From Achromobacter sp. Bel (GTDB lineage Bacteria > Pseudomonadota > Gammaproteobacteria > Burkholderiales > Burkholderiaceae_B): a stretch of DNA of 64,000 bases. The position numbers were made by a program, and so were the translations under genes. Shown piece after piece: positions 1 to 10,200 of this stretch. Every line of letters starts with the position of its first letter. The first letter of the stretch is position 1. The stretch lies in assembly GCF_012928505.1 (NCBI RefSeq), contig NZ_JABBJN010000002.1:186001-250000 (forward strand). Direction: 5' to 3'. The notes below the pieces were generated by a model. That model was not told the origin of the DNA, searched no databases, and saw nothing but the letters and a program-made list of their open reading frames with translations.

Positions 1-3000
1 CTGAATGGATGTCAAACTCTGCGAGGAATCGGCTAGCGCGACGAATAACACCGCCGGAATCTGTTGACTGTAAGCAGTCGATGAAAGTTTGGCCTTTATA
101 TAGGAGAGTCGATGGCGATAGGTATGTTCCGCCATAACTTTGCGTAAACCGGCAAGCCGGAATTTGCGATACGCCAGTTCATCCGCATAGAGCGTGCTAA
201 TGCGCGATTCAATTTGCGTTGCTTCGTCCGAGGCTATCACGAGGTCGCCGAACAGCAACCTTGTTCCGCGAGAGAAGTTGCTAACCACTACGGTATTTGA
301 TGCAAGCAACTCAAAGACGCGTCGCGCGAACATTGTCTGAGATTGCTTGATGGTGTTCATGTTGATGCCATACCGGTAGCCCTTGTAGGCGCGGTCGATC
401 TCATCGAATTTCAAATTTCCCAAAATGTATGGCGTATATTTTTCGGGAAATTGATAGTGCGGGTGTGGTTTCTCGTAATTTCGATCATAGATCTCAATCG
501 GACGGAATTTCTTTACGGTATCTACTAAGGCAGCAAAATCGCGCTGACGCTCGGGATAGCGCAAATAGTAAGATCCCGCAAAATTGAAGGCGTCTTTGCG
601 TTCGTGGATTTCGATCGGATTGTGGGCCGCGGGTTGAGCAGCGAACGGCAAAAGATAGACGCGCCCGTGACCGAGTATCTTCTTGTATTTCGGGATGCAG
701 TCGATATCCGTCGTAAACACGTGATCGACGAGCGAGGCAAGTTCGATGAATGTGCTGAAATGGACGGGATCTTCCTTATTCCAGAATAGGGTGGGTACGT
801 GGTTTTTCTTTGCCCACGCAAGTAGCGCGCGCACCTCTTCTGCGCAGTTGCTGATCTTGCGCTGCCATAGATCTTCCACGCCTTTCCACGCCGATTCAAT
901 GAAAATCAAATCCGGCTTAAATTCTTCCACTTCCATTTGCCATGTTTCGGGGCGTAATTGGAGCAACTCGCACTCAGGCGCATAGGAGTGGTACGTGAAC
1001 TCGTCCATAATGCCCGCTACACGCATTTTGCTGTTTTGTGCGGAAATTCCTGCAAGCATGATGGGGTCGGCATGGATTTTTGTCACAGGCGGCTGGTGAG
1101 CTGCATTCGTTTTAACCGTTTTTTGGCCGACAGCCGCCTGTTTCAAACGCTTCCTCTCGCGGCGGATCTTTCCTTCTTTGTGGATACGAACGAACTCCGA
1201 TGGCAAGGAGAAAAACGCGGACCAGGATTTGAAGCCGTGCAGTAATGCGTAGCCCAACTGGAACGAAAGCGTCTTTCTAGTTTGCTCGACTTGCTGCAGC
1301 GCCTGCTCTTTTTCTAGCTGGAGGTTGCGCAGGCGACGTTCAAGATGGCGAATTTTCTCCGTCGCCTCTTTCTCATTCTTTTGAGTTTCTCGAAATTGGG
1401 CAACGATGGCTCTTGCTTTTAATTGAGCATCTTTCAAACGCCCCTCAGATTCTGCTACCTGATTTTCTGCGAGAGTGAGCCGGGTCTGAATATCTTGGAT
1501 CTTGCTGATGGCCGCACTCTGGGCGTCCCGCTGCGCCGTCCGGGCTTGAAACAGTTGGGTTGTGAGCGTATTGAGCGAAAATTGCAATTTCGAACGTTCT
1601 TGCTCGGACCCTTCGCGAGCGGTGGTGGAATCCGCAACGCTTTTTTCCAAAGTCTGAATCCGTGCGTCCGCATGCTGCTTGGCTGCTCGCATTCTGTCGT
1701 GGTCATGCCGTAACCCTTCAAGTTCGCTCTCGAGACGAATCTCCGACTTCTGCTTTTCCTCAAGCGTGCGCTCATGTTGCTGTGTCAAGTGCGCATGATC
1801 CGCCTGGAGGACTTCAATTGCCTGTGCTCGTTGTAGAGTCAGTGCCCTCAGCTCATCGATTCGCTGTTGAGAGTCGTCGATGTCCTGTTGCTTGTCTGCT
1901 AATGCGCTCCGCAGTTCGTCCACACGCCGTTCAAGCATAGAGCTCGTGGATTTGACGGCGGTTTCCGCGGCGTGCAAACGCTGCAGAGCATCATCACGAG
2001 CGGCGTGAGCTGTCCTGAGCGCATCGTCGGCCTCCTGAATCTGCAGTTGAGCTTGAGCGGCATGGTGTTCCGCTTCGCGACGCGCGTCCTGGATTGTTAC
2101 GTCACGTTGAAGCTTTTCATGCCGCAGCACTGCAATTTCCTGCGCCTTCTCAAGCTCCAGGATGCGGGACTGCGCCTGTACCTGGCTGGCCGTGTGCTTA
2201 GCGCTTTCTGCGGCGGCCTGGCTTTCTTTGAGCTGTTCCTTCAGTCGGCCTAGTTCTTCCTGAACGTTTGCCACCGCATCGCGTTCGGCGTGCTGGATCG
2301 CCTCGAGTTGAGCCTTCAGCGTCGTTGCATGAGACTCGTGCTGCGCCTGCAGTTGGCTGAGTGTTTCGAGTTCGGTACTGGCACGGGCGAGTTCGCGCTT
2401 CAGTTCTCGCAGTTCACCCTGCGTCGTATTCCATTGCGCCTTGGAGGCCATTTGGCTCGCGGTCAGGGCGGATTCCGCCTCTTGAATGACGTCGTCCGGC
2501 CATGCGGCGATGGTGGGGAGGCGTTCCAGCACCTTGGCCCGCGGTTTGCAGATGATGACCATCGTGTCGCCGAAGAGCCGGACCAGCGTTGTCTCGAAAT
2601 GCCGAGCCAACAAATTGGCCGGTTCTCTCAAGTAGTACGCGGAGCCGGAGGGGGATAACGCGCCGAACGGCCATAGTGAGATCAGGCGGCCCCCGGGTTT
2701 GAGTTTCCGGAACGCGATTTCGATGGAATCTTCGGGCTGAGTGGTCAGCGCAATGCCTTGCGGAAGAAGTATGGTGTCGAAACTGCGGTCAACCAGCGCA
2801 TTGACATCCAACAGCGAACCACTATGCAGCGTGATGTTGCGCTGTACTTGCGAAGGTTCGTCTGCGATGAAGGCGCGGGCCTGCCCAAGGATCGCGGCAT
2901 CAGAGCTAAGTCCTACGACGTTCTTGCCTTCGCGGGCAAGCAGCATAAGGATTGCGGCCTGACCGCAGTCGGCATCCAGAATGAACTCACCTTCCACTTG

Positions 3001-3108
3001 GCCGCAGAGCCAATCCAGGAATTTTTGAGTGTTCTGCATTAGCTCCACGCCCAGTTTCCCGGCGTAGGCTTCCCATCCTCGTTGCTGCATCGTAAGTACG
3101 GCTGACAT
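1..3108 (-). CDS. Methyltransferase / coiled-coil / glycosyltransferase multidomain protein (C-terminus cut by window edge)
   Basis: One uninterrupted frame of 1,036 codons reads from ATG at 3108 to base 1 without a stop, so the protein continues outside the window. Residues about 1-200 look like a class I SAM-dependent methyltransferase: a glycine-poor motif I (ILDADCGQAA), a core strand FDTILLP, then LKPGGRLISLWP. Residues about 215-610 are a long heptad-rich coiled coil full of Glu, Gln, Lys, Ala and Leu. From about residue 680 onward there is a CgeB/group 1-like glycosyltransferase (PTLFWNKEDPVHF, RVFELLASNTVVVSNFSRG, EHTYRHRL). The likely role is adding and perhaps methylating sugars of a surface polysaccharide at the cytoplasmic membrane face. 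It lies 116 bases downstream of wecC on the same strand. The DNA is more A+T-rich than the rest of the window. Domain assignments are by eye; acceptor and donor are unknown. Confidence 0.85.
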   Translation of the reverse strand, partial: MSAVLTMQQRGWEAYAGKLGVELMQNTQKFLDWLCGQVEGEFILDADCGQAAILMLLAREGKNVVGLSSDAAILGQARAFIADEPSQVQRNITLHSGSLLDVNALVDRSFDTILLPQGIALTTQPEDSIEIAFRKLKPGGRLISLWPFGALSPSGSAYYLREPANLLARHFETTLVRLFGDTMVIICKPRAKVLERLPTIAAWPDDVIQEAESALTASQMASKAQWNTTQGELRELKRELARASTELETLSQLQAQHESHATTLKAQLEAIQHAERDAVANVQEELGRLKEQLKESQAAAESAKHTASQVQAQSRILELEKAQEIAVLRHEKLQRDVTIQDARREAEHHAAQAQLQIQEADDALRTAHAARDDALQRLHAAETAVKSTSSMLERRVDELRSALADKQQDIDDSQQRIDELRALTLQRAQAIEVLQADHAHLTQQHERTLEEKQKSEIRLESELEGLRHDHDRMRAAKQHADARIQTLEKSVADSTTAREGSEQERSKLQFSLNTLTTQLFQARTAQRDAQSAAISKIQDIQTRLTLAENQVAESEGRLKDAQLKARAIVAQFRETQKNEKEATEKIRHLERRLRNLQLEKEQALQQVEQTRKTLSFQLGYALLHGFKSWSAFFSLPSEFVRIHKEGKIRRERKRLKQAAVGQKTVKTNAAHQPPVTKIHADPIMLAGISAQNSKMRVAGIMDEFTYHSYAPECELLQLRPETWQMEVEEFKPDLIFIESAWKGVEDLWQRKISNCAEEVRALLAWAKKNHVPTLFWNKEDPVHFSTFIELASLVDHVFTTDIDCIPKYKKILGHGRVYLLPFAAQPAAHNPIEIHERKDAFNFAGSYYLRYPERQRDFAALVDTVKKFRPIEIYDRNYEKPHPHYQFPEKYTPYILGNLKFDEIDRAYKGYRYGINMNTIKQSQTMFARRVFELLASNTVVVSNFSRGTRLLFGDLVIASDEATQIESRISTLYADELAYRKFRLAGLRKVMAEHTYRHRLSYIKAKLSSTAYSQQIPAVLFVALADSSQSLTSIQ

Positions 3109-3224
3109 AGCTCTCGTCGTAAAAAATGAGGACACTCAACAGGCAGGATGTGCCAGGTTGAGCGTCCGGGTTCTCATTCGAGCAGAGTGGCGTTCCACGA
3201 GCGCGCCGCTCTGCCAGATTGGGG

Positions 3225-4499
3225 TTAATGGCTGCTGGGCATGCCGACGACATCGACCAAGCGTGCACCTTCCTTGACGCGGAGGGGCGCCTCGGTGAAA
3301 AGGCTGTGCTTGACCAAGACAGCGACCACATCAGCCTGGCTCAGTGCATCGGACAGCGTCGCCAGTTCGCCTCGCTTGAGCGAAGCAGGCAACTCATCCA
3401 CGAAAGGTTCCACGAAGCTGAGTTCGCAATCGATCCTTTCGCTGATCTCTTGTGCAATGTGCAAAGCAGGGCTTTCGCGCAAGTCATCGATATTGGGCTT
3501 GAACGCCAAACCGAGCAGGGCGACCTTGACTTTGCCCTTCGGCGTGCCATGGGCCTCGACCTGATGAATCGCCGCTTCGATCTGTCCGAAAACCCAATGC
3601 GGCTTCGAGTCATTGACCTCTCGGGCGGTGCGCGTTAAACGCGCTTGCTCCGGCGTCTTATTGACAATGAACCACGGATCTACGGCAATGCAGTGGCCGC
3701 CCACGCCGGCGCCAGGCTGCAGGATTTTGACCCGCGGATGATGGTTTGCCAGGTCGATGAGTTCCCAGACATTGATTTGGAGCTTGTCGCAGATCAGCGA
3801 TAGCTCATTGGCGAACGCGATGTTCACGTCGCGGAACGCATTTTCAGTCAACTTAGACATCTCTGCGGTACGCGCGTTCGTTTCGAGCAATTGGCCTTCT
3901 ACGAAAAGGCTGTAGACGCTCTTTGCCTTTTGAGCAGATATGGGATTGATACCCCCCACGATGCGGTCGTTGGCGACGAGTTCGCGCACGACTTGTCCGG
4001 GCAGTACGCGTTCCGGGCAGTAGGCAACATAGACGTCGCTATCGACGCTGCCTTGCAGCGGCAGCTTCAGGTCGTGGCGCAATTCGGAAAGCCATTGCAC
4101 CATTTGTTCTGTGGTGCCTACGGGAGAGGTCGACTCAAGAATGACGATATTTCCAGGGCGCAGGACCGGGGCGATGGCTTCCGTAGCCGCGCGGATGTAC
4201 GACAAATCCGGCTCGTAATCTCCCTTGAAGGGCGTGGGCACGGCGATCAGGAATGCATCCGCCGGTTCAGGCGTCGTGGTGGCTCGAAGCCAGCCTTCCT
4301 TCACGACGGACTGGACGATTTGTTCAAGGCCGGGTTCGACAATGTGGATCGCGCCACGGTTGATCGTATCGACCGCGTTCTGATTGATGTCGACGCCGAT
4401 GACCTTGACCTGCCGAGAGGCCAGCACGGCTGCCGTAGGCAAACCAATGTATCCGAGGCCGATGACGGAAACAGTGGAGGGAGTGGCGTTGTGCGTCAT
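3225..4499 (-). CDS. wecC: UDP-N-acetyl-D-mannosamine dehydrogenase
   Basis: The protein (424 residues) oxidises UDP-ManNAc twice with NAD to UDP-ManNAcA, a precursor of enterobacterial-common-antigen-like or capsular polysaccharides. The N-terminal Rossmann motif [10 protein letters not shown] (residues 12-21), the PTPF...D segment (89-98), the [15 protein letters not shown] helix with the conserved Lys (214-228) and the catalytic cysteine in [11 protein letters not shown] (Cys270) are all present. Length fits WecC/WbpA-type enzymes. Its ATG overlaps the wecB stop by four bases (ATGA), so the pair is translationally coupled. The WbpA-type UDP-GlcNAc dehydrogenase is the main alternative, but the adjacent 2-epimerase favours ManNAc as substrate. 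Confidence 0.93.
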   Translation of the reverse strand: MTHNATPSTVSVIGLGYIGLPTAAVLASRQVKVIGVDINQNAVDTINRGAIHIVEPGLEQIVQSVVKEGWLRATTTPEPADAFLIAVPTPFKGDYEPDLSYIRAATEAIAPVLRPGNIVILESTSPVGTTEQMVQWLSELRHDLKLPLQGSVDSDVYVAYCPERVLPGQVVRELVANDRIVGGINPISAQKAKSVYSLFVEGQLLETNARTAEMSKLTENAFRDVNIAFANELSLICDKLQINVWELIDLANHHPRVKILQPGAGVGGHCIAVDPWFIVNKTPEQARLTRTAREVNDSKPHWVFGQIEAAIHQVEAHGTPKGKVKVALLGLAFKPNIDDLRESPALHIAQEISERIDCELSFVEPFVDELPASLKRGELATLSDALSQADVVAVLVKHSLFTEAPLRVKEGARLVDVVGMPSSH

Positions 4500-5638
4500 T
4501 TCGAGATCTTTTCTGGTTGGAAGTGGTTCAACAGGGCTTGGACAATGCGAGGCGATGCTTGGCCATCCCCATACGGGTTGTGTGCATAGGCCATTTTTTG
4601 ATAAGTGCTCTGGTCATCTGAGAGTTCGCTGACGGCCTGCACGATGCGATGTGCGTCCGTGCCTACCATGCGCACCGTGCCAGCAGCGACCGCCTCAGGG
4701 CGTTCCGTCGTGTCGCGCATGACCAGAACGGGCTTGCCCAGAGAGGGGGCTTCTTCCTGAATGCCACCGGAATCGGTCAAGATCAGAAAACTCTTGCTCA
4801 TGAAGTAGACGAACGGCTCGTATTCGAGAGGCTCGATCAAGTGCACGTTATTCAGATCGTTCAGCAGGCGGTTGACCGGTTCGCGTACGTTGGGATTCAA
4901 ATGCACGGGGTAAACAAAGTGCATGGCGGGGTAGCGTTGGGACAGATCCCGAATCGCTTGGCAGATGTTTTCGAATCCGCCACCGAAGTTCTCCCGGCGA
5001 TGGCCGGTGATAAGAACGATCCGCGCGTCGCCGTTCAGGAACGGATATTGCGCATGCAGCGCGGTCTTGAGCTGCCCGTTTTCCTTGACCTTGTCCTGGA
5101 CCACAAGCAGCGCATCAATGACAGTGTTGCCAGTGACGTGAATGGCCGAATCCGGCTTGTTTTCAATGAGAAGGTTTTGCCGGGACTGCTCGGTCGGCGC
5201 AAAGTGCAGAGACGACAGTACACCAGTCACTTGGCGATTGGCCTCTTCAGGCCACGGTGAATAGATGTTGTGCGTCCGCAACCCTGCTTCAACATGTCCC
5301 ACCGGAATGCGGGCGTAGAACGCGGCCATCGCAGCTGCCGACGTCGTGGTCGTGTCGCCATGCACGAGCACATAGTCCGGGCGGAAATCCTGCAGAACAT
5401 CGCGCATGCCTTCCAGTACGCGCGCTGTGATTGCATACAGATCCTGGCCCGGCCGCATGATGTCCAAATCGTAGTCGGGCTTGATGCCGAACAGATTCAG
5501 CACCTGGTCAAGCATGTGTCGGTGCTGGCCAGTAACGCATACGCGAGACTCAATCGTGGTATTTGCGCTGAGTGCCGCGACAACGGGGGCCATTTTGATG
5601 GCTTCGGGTCGTGTCCCAAATACGGTGAGGACTTTCAT
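4496..5638 (-). CDS. wecB: UDP-N-acetylglucosamine 2-epimerase (non-hydrolysing)
   Basis: The enzyme interconverts UDP-GlcNAc and UDP-ManNAc in the cytoplasm. I chose ATG 5638 (380 residues) because the family begins with the nucleotide-binding strand [15 protein letters not shown]; an in-frame ATG 42 bases upstream only adds an unrelated leader. [32 protein letters not shown] and [14 protein letters not shown] are all conserved as in WecB/RffE/MnaA. Its stop overlaps the start of wecC, giving the two-step route UDP-GlcNAc to UDP-ManNAcA. The A+T-rich 301-base gap upstream probably carries the promoter of wecB-wecC and the glycosyltransferase gene behind them. Confidence 0.95.
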   Translation of the reverse strand: MKVLTVFGTRPEAIKMAPVVAALSANTTIESRVCVTGQHRHMLDQVLNLFGIKPDYDLDIMRPGQDLYAITARVLEGMRDVLQDFRPDYVLVHGDTTTTSAAAMAAFYARIPVGHVEAGLRTHNIYSPWPEEANRQVTGVLSSLHFAPTEQSRQNLLIENKPDSAIHVTGNTVIDALLVVQDKVKENGQLKTALHAQYPFLNGDARIVLITGHRRENFGGGFENICQAIRDLSQRYPAMHFVYPVHLNPNVREPVNRLLNDLNNVHLIEPLEYEPFVYFMSKSFLILTDSGGIQEEAPSLGKPVLVMRDTTERPEAVAAGTVRMVGTDAHRIVQAVSELSDDQSTYQKMAYAHNPYGDGQASPRIVQALLNHFQPEKISK

Positions 5639-5939
5639 TAAAAGCTGAAGCTCCACAGGAAAAAAGGTGTGAAATACCACCTTGAATTAATCACGCCAGA
5701 CATAATCAAAAGCTATATCTCTTCGCAAATCGGCCTTGTTGGGCTGGCCCCGACGGGGCGGATGATACGCGAGTAAGATTTCAATTTGGCTGTGAATTAA
5801 AAAAGAGGTCAATTTATTGATCTATTCGCCGCTTTGGATTGAAATTTTTCGATGTAACCTGCGCGCGAGGGTGATCCATCCGATTTGTGCAACTGATGCC
5901 CTCGAGGCTGCGCGACTGCACATGGAAGTGCTTGCATAT
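5639..5939. other. A+T-rich intergenic region upstream of wecB
   Basis: This 301-base gap separates the alpha-oxoamine synthase stop from wecB. It has no convincing open frame. It is strongly A+T-rich in 5680-5850, which fits a promoter for the leftward wecB-wecC-glycosyltransferase unit, but I found no good -35/-10 pair. A short GC hairpin (GCCCC with a 3-base loop, around 5749-5761) lacks a T run, so a terminator for the lipid genes is not proven. No JUMPstart/ops element was seen. Confidence 0.5.
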
Positions 5940-7280
5940 TCAGATATGCTTTTTCAATGACGAAATCGTGTGTCGGATCTGGTCCTCGGTATGCATGCAG
6001 GAAATAAAGAATCTCAATCTGGCCGACTTTTCGGGTACGGCCGGGTACAGGATGGGTTGCACATTGACGCCTTGCTTGAATAATGCCGCTGACAAGCGGG
6101 TCGCCTTTAATGAACTTCCCGTAATCGCTGGCACCACCGCCATGCCGGAACTTGTGCCTGTATCGATCCCCACGGCTTTGGCTTGCTCCAGGAAGAACTT
6201 CCCCCGTGCCTGCAAGGTCGCGACCCGATCGGGCAATTCCTTCATCCTTCGCAGTGCGGCCAATGACGCGGCCGCGACACTCGGCGGCATTCCGACGCTA
6301 TAAAGAAACCCCGGCGCCAGGAACTTCAAATGCTCCACCAGCGCCGTCTCTCCCGCGATATACCCCCCGCAACCCGCCAGCGTCTTGCTCAGCGTGCCCA
6401 TCCAGATATCGACGTCCTTGCCATCCACGCCAAAGTGTTCGCGGATGCCATAGCCGCGGGCGCCCATGACGCCCAGCGAATGCGCTTCGTCGACCATCAG
6501 GAACGCGCGGTGGCGTTGCTTGATTTCGATGAAGCGGGGCAGGTCGGGGTAGTCCCCGTCCATGCTGTAGATGCCTTCCAGCACAATCAGTACGCGTTCG
6601 AACTGATGGCGTTGCTCGTTCAGAATGGTGTCCAGCGCTTCCCAGTCGTTGTGCGGGAAGGGGAGTCGGCGTGCGCCGGACAACTGAATGCCTTGCAGGA
6701 CGCTGTTGTGGATCAGTTCGTCGTGGACGACGAGATCGCGGGGACCGAACAGGTAGCCGATGGTCGATACGTTGGTGGCGTGGCCGCTGACGAACGTGAT
6801 GGCGTCGTCCACGCCGTACAGCGCGGCGATTTCCTCTTCCAGTTCGCGGTGCACGGGGCGTTCACCCGAGACCAGGCGGCTGGCGGATACCGACGTGCCG
6901 TAGCGGTCGATGGCGGCCTTTGCCGCCGCGGTGACCGCGGGGTCGCCCGACATGTTCAGGTAGTTGTAGCTGGCGTAGTTGATGAACTCACGCCCGCCAA
7001 TGTGCGTGTCCGCGCCGGCGGTGCCTTCGTGCAGCTTGAAAAAGGGGTTCTTAACGCCCAGGCGTTTAGCGCCATCGTTGATGATGCGCAATTGCTGATA
7101 GCCGGGATGCAGGTGGAACCGGTAGTGTTCCTCCGGGATCTCGGCCTTTTTCTCGGCGGGGCGCGCAGGCGCCTGGCCGCCGGGGGAGGCGGCCTGGCGC
7201 AGCTTGCGCTCCAAGGCTTGCTGGATCAGCTTGTCTTTGATGCCTGCGGCAAGGCCAGGCAACTTCTTCATGGTGCTCAA
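5940..7280 (-). CDS. Alpha-oxoamine synthase (BioF/SPT/KBL family), probable PKS off-loading enzyme
   Basis: A PLP-dependent enzyme of the family that joins an acyl thioester to an amino acid with loss of CO2, giving a 2-amino-3-ketone (as in BioF, serine palmitoyltransferase, fungal Fum8p). Visible are SGHATNVSTIGYLFG (residues 165-179), HDELIHNS, VDEAHSLGVMG (263-273, the PLP ring-contacting Asp/His) and the Schiff-base lysine in TLSKTLAGCGGY (Lys299). At 446 residues it carries about 50 more N-terminal residues than BioF, including an Ala/Pro-rich stretch at 30-45. The start is TTG at 7280 with AGGTCA seven bases upstream; ATG at 7271 is the alternative. It follows the polyketide synthase by 11 bases and must be co-transcribed. 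It resembles the WcbT partner of WcbR in Burkholderia capsule loci. The amino-acid substrate is not predictable here. Confidence 0.9.
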   Translation of the reverse strand: MSTMKKLPGLAAGIKDKLIQQALERKLRQAASPGGQAPARPAEKKAEIPEEHYRFHLHPGYQQLRIINDGAKRLGVKNPFFKLHEGTAGADTHIGGREFINYASYNYLNMSGDPAVTAAAKAAIDRYGTSVSASRLVSGERPVHRELEEEIAALYGVDDAITFVSGHATNVSTIGYLFGPRDLVVHDELIHNSVLQGIQLSGARRLPFPHNDWEALDTILNEQRHQFERVLIVLEGIYSMDGDYPDLPRFIEIKQRHRAFLMVDEAHSLGVMGARGYGIREHFGVDGKDVDIWMGTLSKTLAGCGGYIAGETALVEHLKFLAPGFLYSVGMPPSVAAASLAALRRMKELPDRVATLQARGKFFLEQAKAVGIDTGTSSGMAVVPAITGSSLKATRLSAALFKQGVNVQPILYPAVPEKSARLRFFISCMHTEDQIRHTISSLKKHI

Positions 7281-7291
7281 TTAATTCTGAC

Positions 7292-10200
7292 CTACTGGAT
7301 CATGCGTTGCATGGGGAGGCTGCCGTTCATCTTGATTTCGTCGACGAAATCCGAGACGGTGCTGGACCCGACTTCCGCTGCGTGGCTGGCGACCACCTGT
7401 TGAACGCTGGCGGTCACGGCATCGGTTTGATCGTCGTGTTCGTCGCGCAAGAGCAGCACGAGTCTTTCGGCCAGCTTGGCAGGCGTGGGGCTTTCGTTCA
7501 GCGCCATCACCGGCAGGCGGATGCCGAACCGGTTCTCCAGCGCCACCACCAGTTCCACGCCCATTAGCGAGTCCAGGCCCATGTCGTAGACCGAGCGGGT
7601 GGCTTCGATCTTGTCGGGAGAGACGCGCAGGATTTCACCGATCTCGGCTTTGAGCATGTCGGTGAACCGTTCGTGGAGCGCGGCATCGTCCAGCGTGGCG
7701 ATCAGGTGGGCAATGTCGTCGGCGCCGCTATCGTCGTCGCCGTTATCGCCCGCCTGGCGAGCGATTTCCGAGAACTTCGGCAAATTGGCGCTGGGCAGGA
7801 AACGGCTGAGTGCCCGCCAGTCCAGCTCCAGCACGCCCAGGCCCGAAACATCGGCGACGATCATGTCTTCAAGCGCATCCAGGGCGACCTGCGACGCCAG
7901 CGCGCCGCCACCCATGCGGCTTTGCAGTGCGTCCTTGATCTTCTGGTTGCGCGCCAGGAAACCGACGTCGTCGATGGCGCCCCAGCGCACGCAGGTGGCC
8001 GGCAGGCCTTCCGCGCGGCGTTGCGCGGCCAGGCGTTCCAGCCAACCGTTGGCGGCAACGTAGTTGCTTTGGCCGGGGTTGCCGAACAAGGTCGTGGCCG
8101 ACGAATAGAAGACGAACAGGTCCAGCGGCAAGGCGCGGGTCAGTTCATGCAGGTGCTGGGCGCCCAGCACCTTGGCAGCGAGCGTACGTTCGATCTGGGC
8201 GGGCGTGGCACTGCGGGCCAAGCCGTCGTCGATGACAACCGCCGCGTGGACGACGCCCCGGAGGGCGGGCATGTTGCGAGCGGTATCGTCGAGCAGGCGC
8301 GCCAGGGCCTCGCGGTCGGTCACGTCGCAGGCGGCGGCGTGGACACGTACGCCTTGCGCTTCGAACGCCGAGAGGGCGGCTTGTGCGGCCTCGGTGACAG
8401 GGCCGCTGCGGCTGATCAAAATCAGATGGCGGGCGCCCTTGTCGGCCAACCACTGAGCGGTGCGCAAACCGAATCCGCCCAGACCGCCGGTGACCAGATA
8501 GGTGGCGTCGGCAGGCAACGCCAAGCCCGGCGCGGCTTGCGGTATGGGCGTATGGACGCCGCTGATGCCGTTGCGGTAAGTGACCACGATTTTGCCGATC
8601 TGGCGTGCCTGTTGCATATAGCGGAAGGCGTCGACGATATCGTTCGCGTCAAAGACGGAATACGGCAAGGGGTGCAGCGCGCCTTCGCGGAACAGCGCCA
8701 TCATCTCGCCGAACAGGCGTTGGGTGAGGTCCGGGCGCTCGTTCATCAGTTGGTCGGCATCAATGCCGAAGTAGCTGATGTTGTTGCGGAACGGGCGCAG
8801 GCCGATACGGGTGTTCTCGTAGAAGTCGCGTTTGCCCAGTTCCAGGAACCGGCCGAACGGTTTCAACACGCGCAGGTTGCGGTTGATGGCTTCGCCGGCC
8901 AGCGAGTTCAGCACGACATCGACGCCGCGGCCGCCAGTGTCGGCCAGGATCTCGTCCGCGTATGACAGCGAACGCGAATCATAGATATGGCGCACGCCCA
9001 GCAAGCGCAGCAGGTCGCGTTTTTCGTCGGAACCCGCGGTAGCGTAGATGTCTGCGCCCAGCCATTGCGCGAATTGGATGGCGGCGATGCCGACGCCGCC
9101 GGCAGCGCCGTGGATCAGGATCTTCTCGCCTTCTTCCAGGCGCGCCAGGTGATGCAGGGCGTAGTAGACGGTGAAGAACGTGCTGGGGATGGTCGCGGCG
9201 GCTTCGAAGGAGAAGCCCTCCGGGATGTGCGAGATGGCGCTGGGCTTGGTGAGCACGCGGTCGCCGAAACTGGCGGGGCCGAAACCCACGACGGCGTCGC
9301 CCACGGCATAGCCGTCCACGTCCGACCCGACCCGGGTGACGGTGCCCGAGAATTCCAGGCCAAGCGTCGGGCCGGCAAAGCCGTTTTCGATGGCCTCGTC
9401 GGACAGCAGGCCCAACGCGTACATGACGTCGCGGAAGTTCAGGCCGGTGGCTTCGATGCGGACTTCAAGTTCGTCGTCGGCCGGCGCCGGGGCCGGGCAC
9501 GATTCCCAGCGCAGGTTGCGTAATTGGCCGGGAAACTCGAAGCCCAGGCGCACGGCGTGCGATGCGGCATCGCTGGCGGCGGCATGCGCAGGACGCGGGG
9601 CGTGGCGCAGACGCGGGGCGTAGCGCGCGCCGCTTTCGTCGAAGATGATCTCGTCTTCGCTGTCCACGCAGGTCAGTTCGCGGATCAGCGCGTCGACCAG
9701 GTCGCCGGCATGCGCCAGCGGCAGGTCGACCATGCGGATGCGGTAATTGGAGGCTTCGTTGGCCAGGGTGCGGCCGTAGCCCCACAGCGCGGCGTCATTC
9801 AGCGCGTGCATGGCTGCGGGGGCTTCGGGCGCGTGGCGCAGATACTGCACGGCATCCGCGGTGACCAACCATACGGTTGCGGCCGTCTGTGTGCGTTCGC
9901 AAGCCTGAATCACCGCGGCTGCGGTGGCGCAGCGGCGGGTCTGCAGGGCGAGCAGCGCCTCAGGGGTCTGATGCGCGTCGGCCCAAGCCAGTCCGTCCAA
10001 ATGGATCACGTGGTTGACCGGGCCGGTCGCGCCGTTTCGCAACAGGCCGTCCAAGTCATCGGGCGCTGCTTGAATGGCCAAGCGGACGTGGTGGCCGGCG
10101 GCCTTCAGCTTGGCCTCCAGCGATTGCGCCAAACCGGCGCCATGCTCGGGATTGCGGTCGCCCAGGATCAGCCAGTTTGCAGGGGAGTTTCCGGCGTCGG

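Noticed and set aside
1-3108. Appearance of many short open frames, as if the left end were a broken gene
   Set aside because: Reading the minus strand from ATG 3108 gives 1,036 codons without a stop. The gene is intact inside the window and simply has no stop before the edge.
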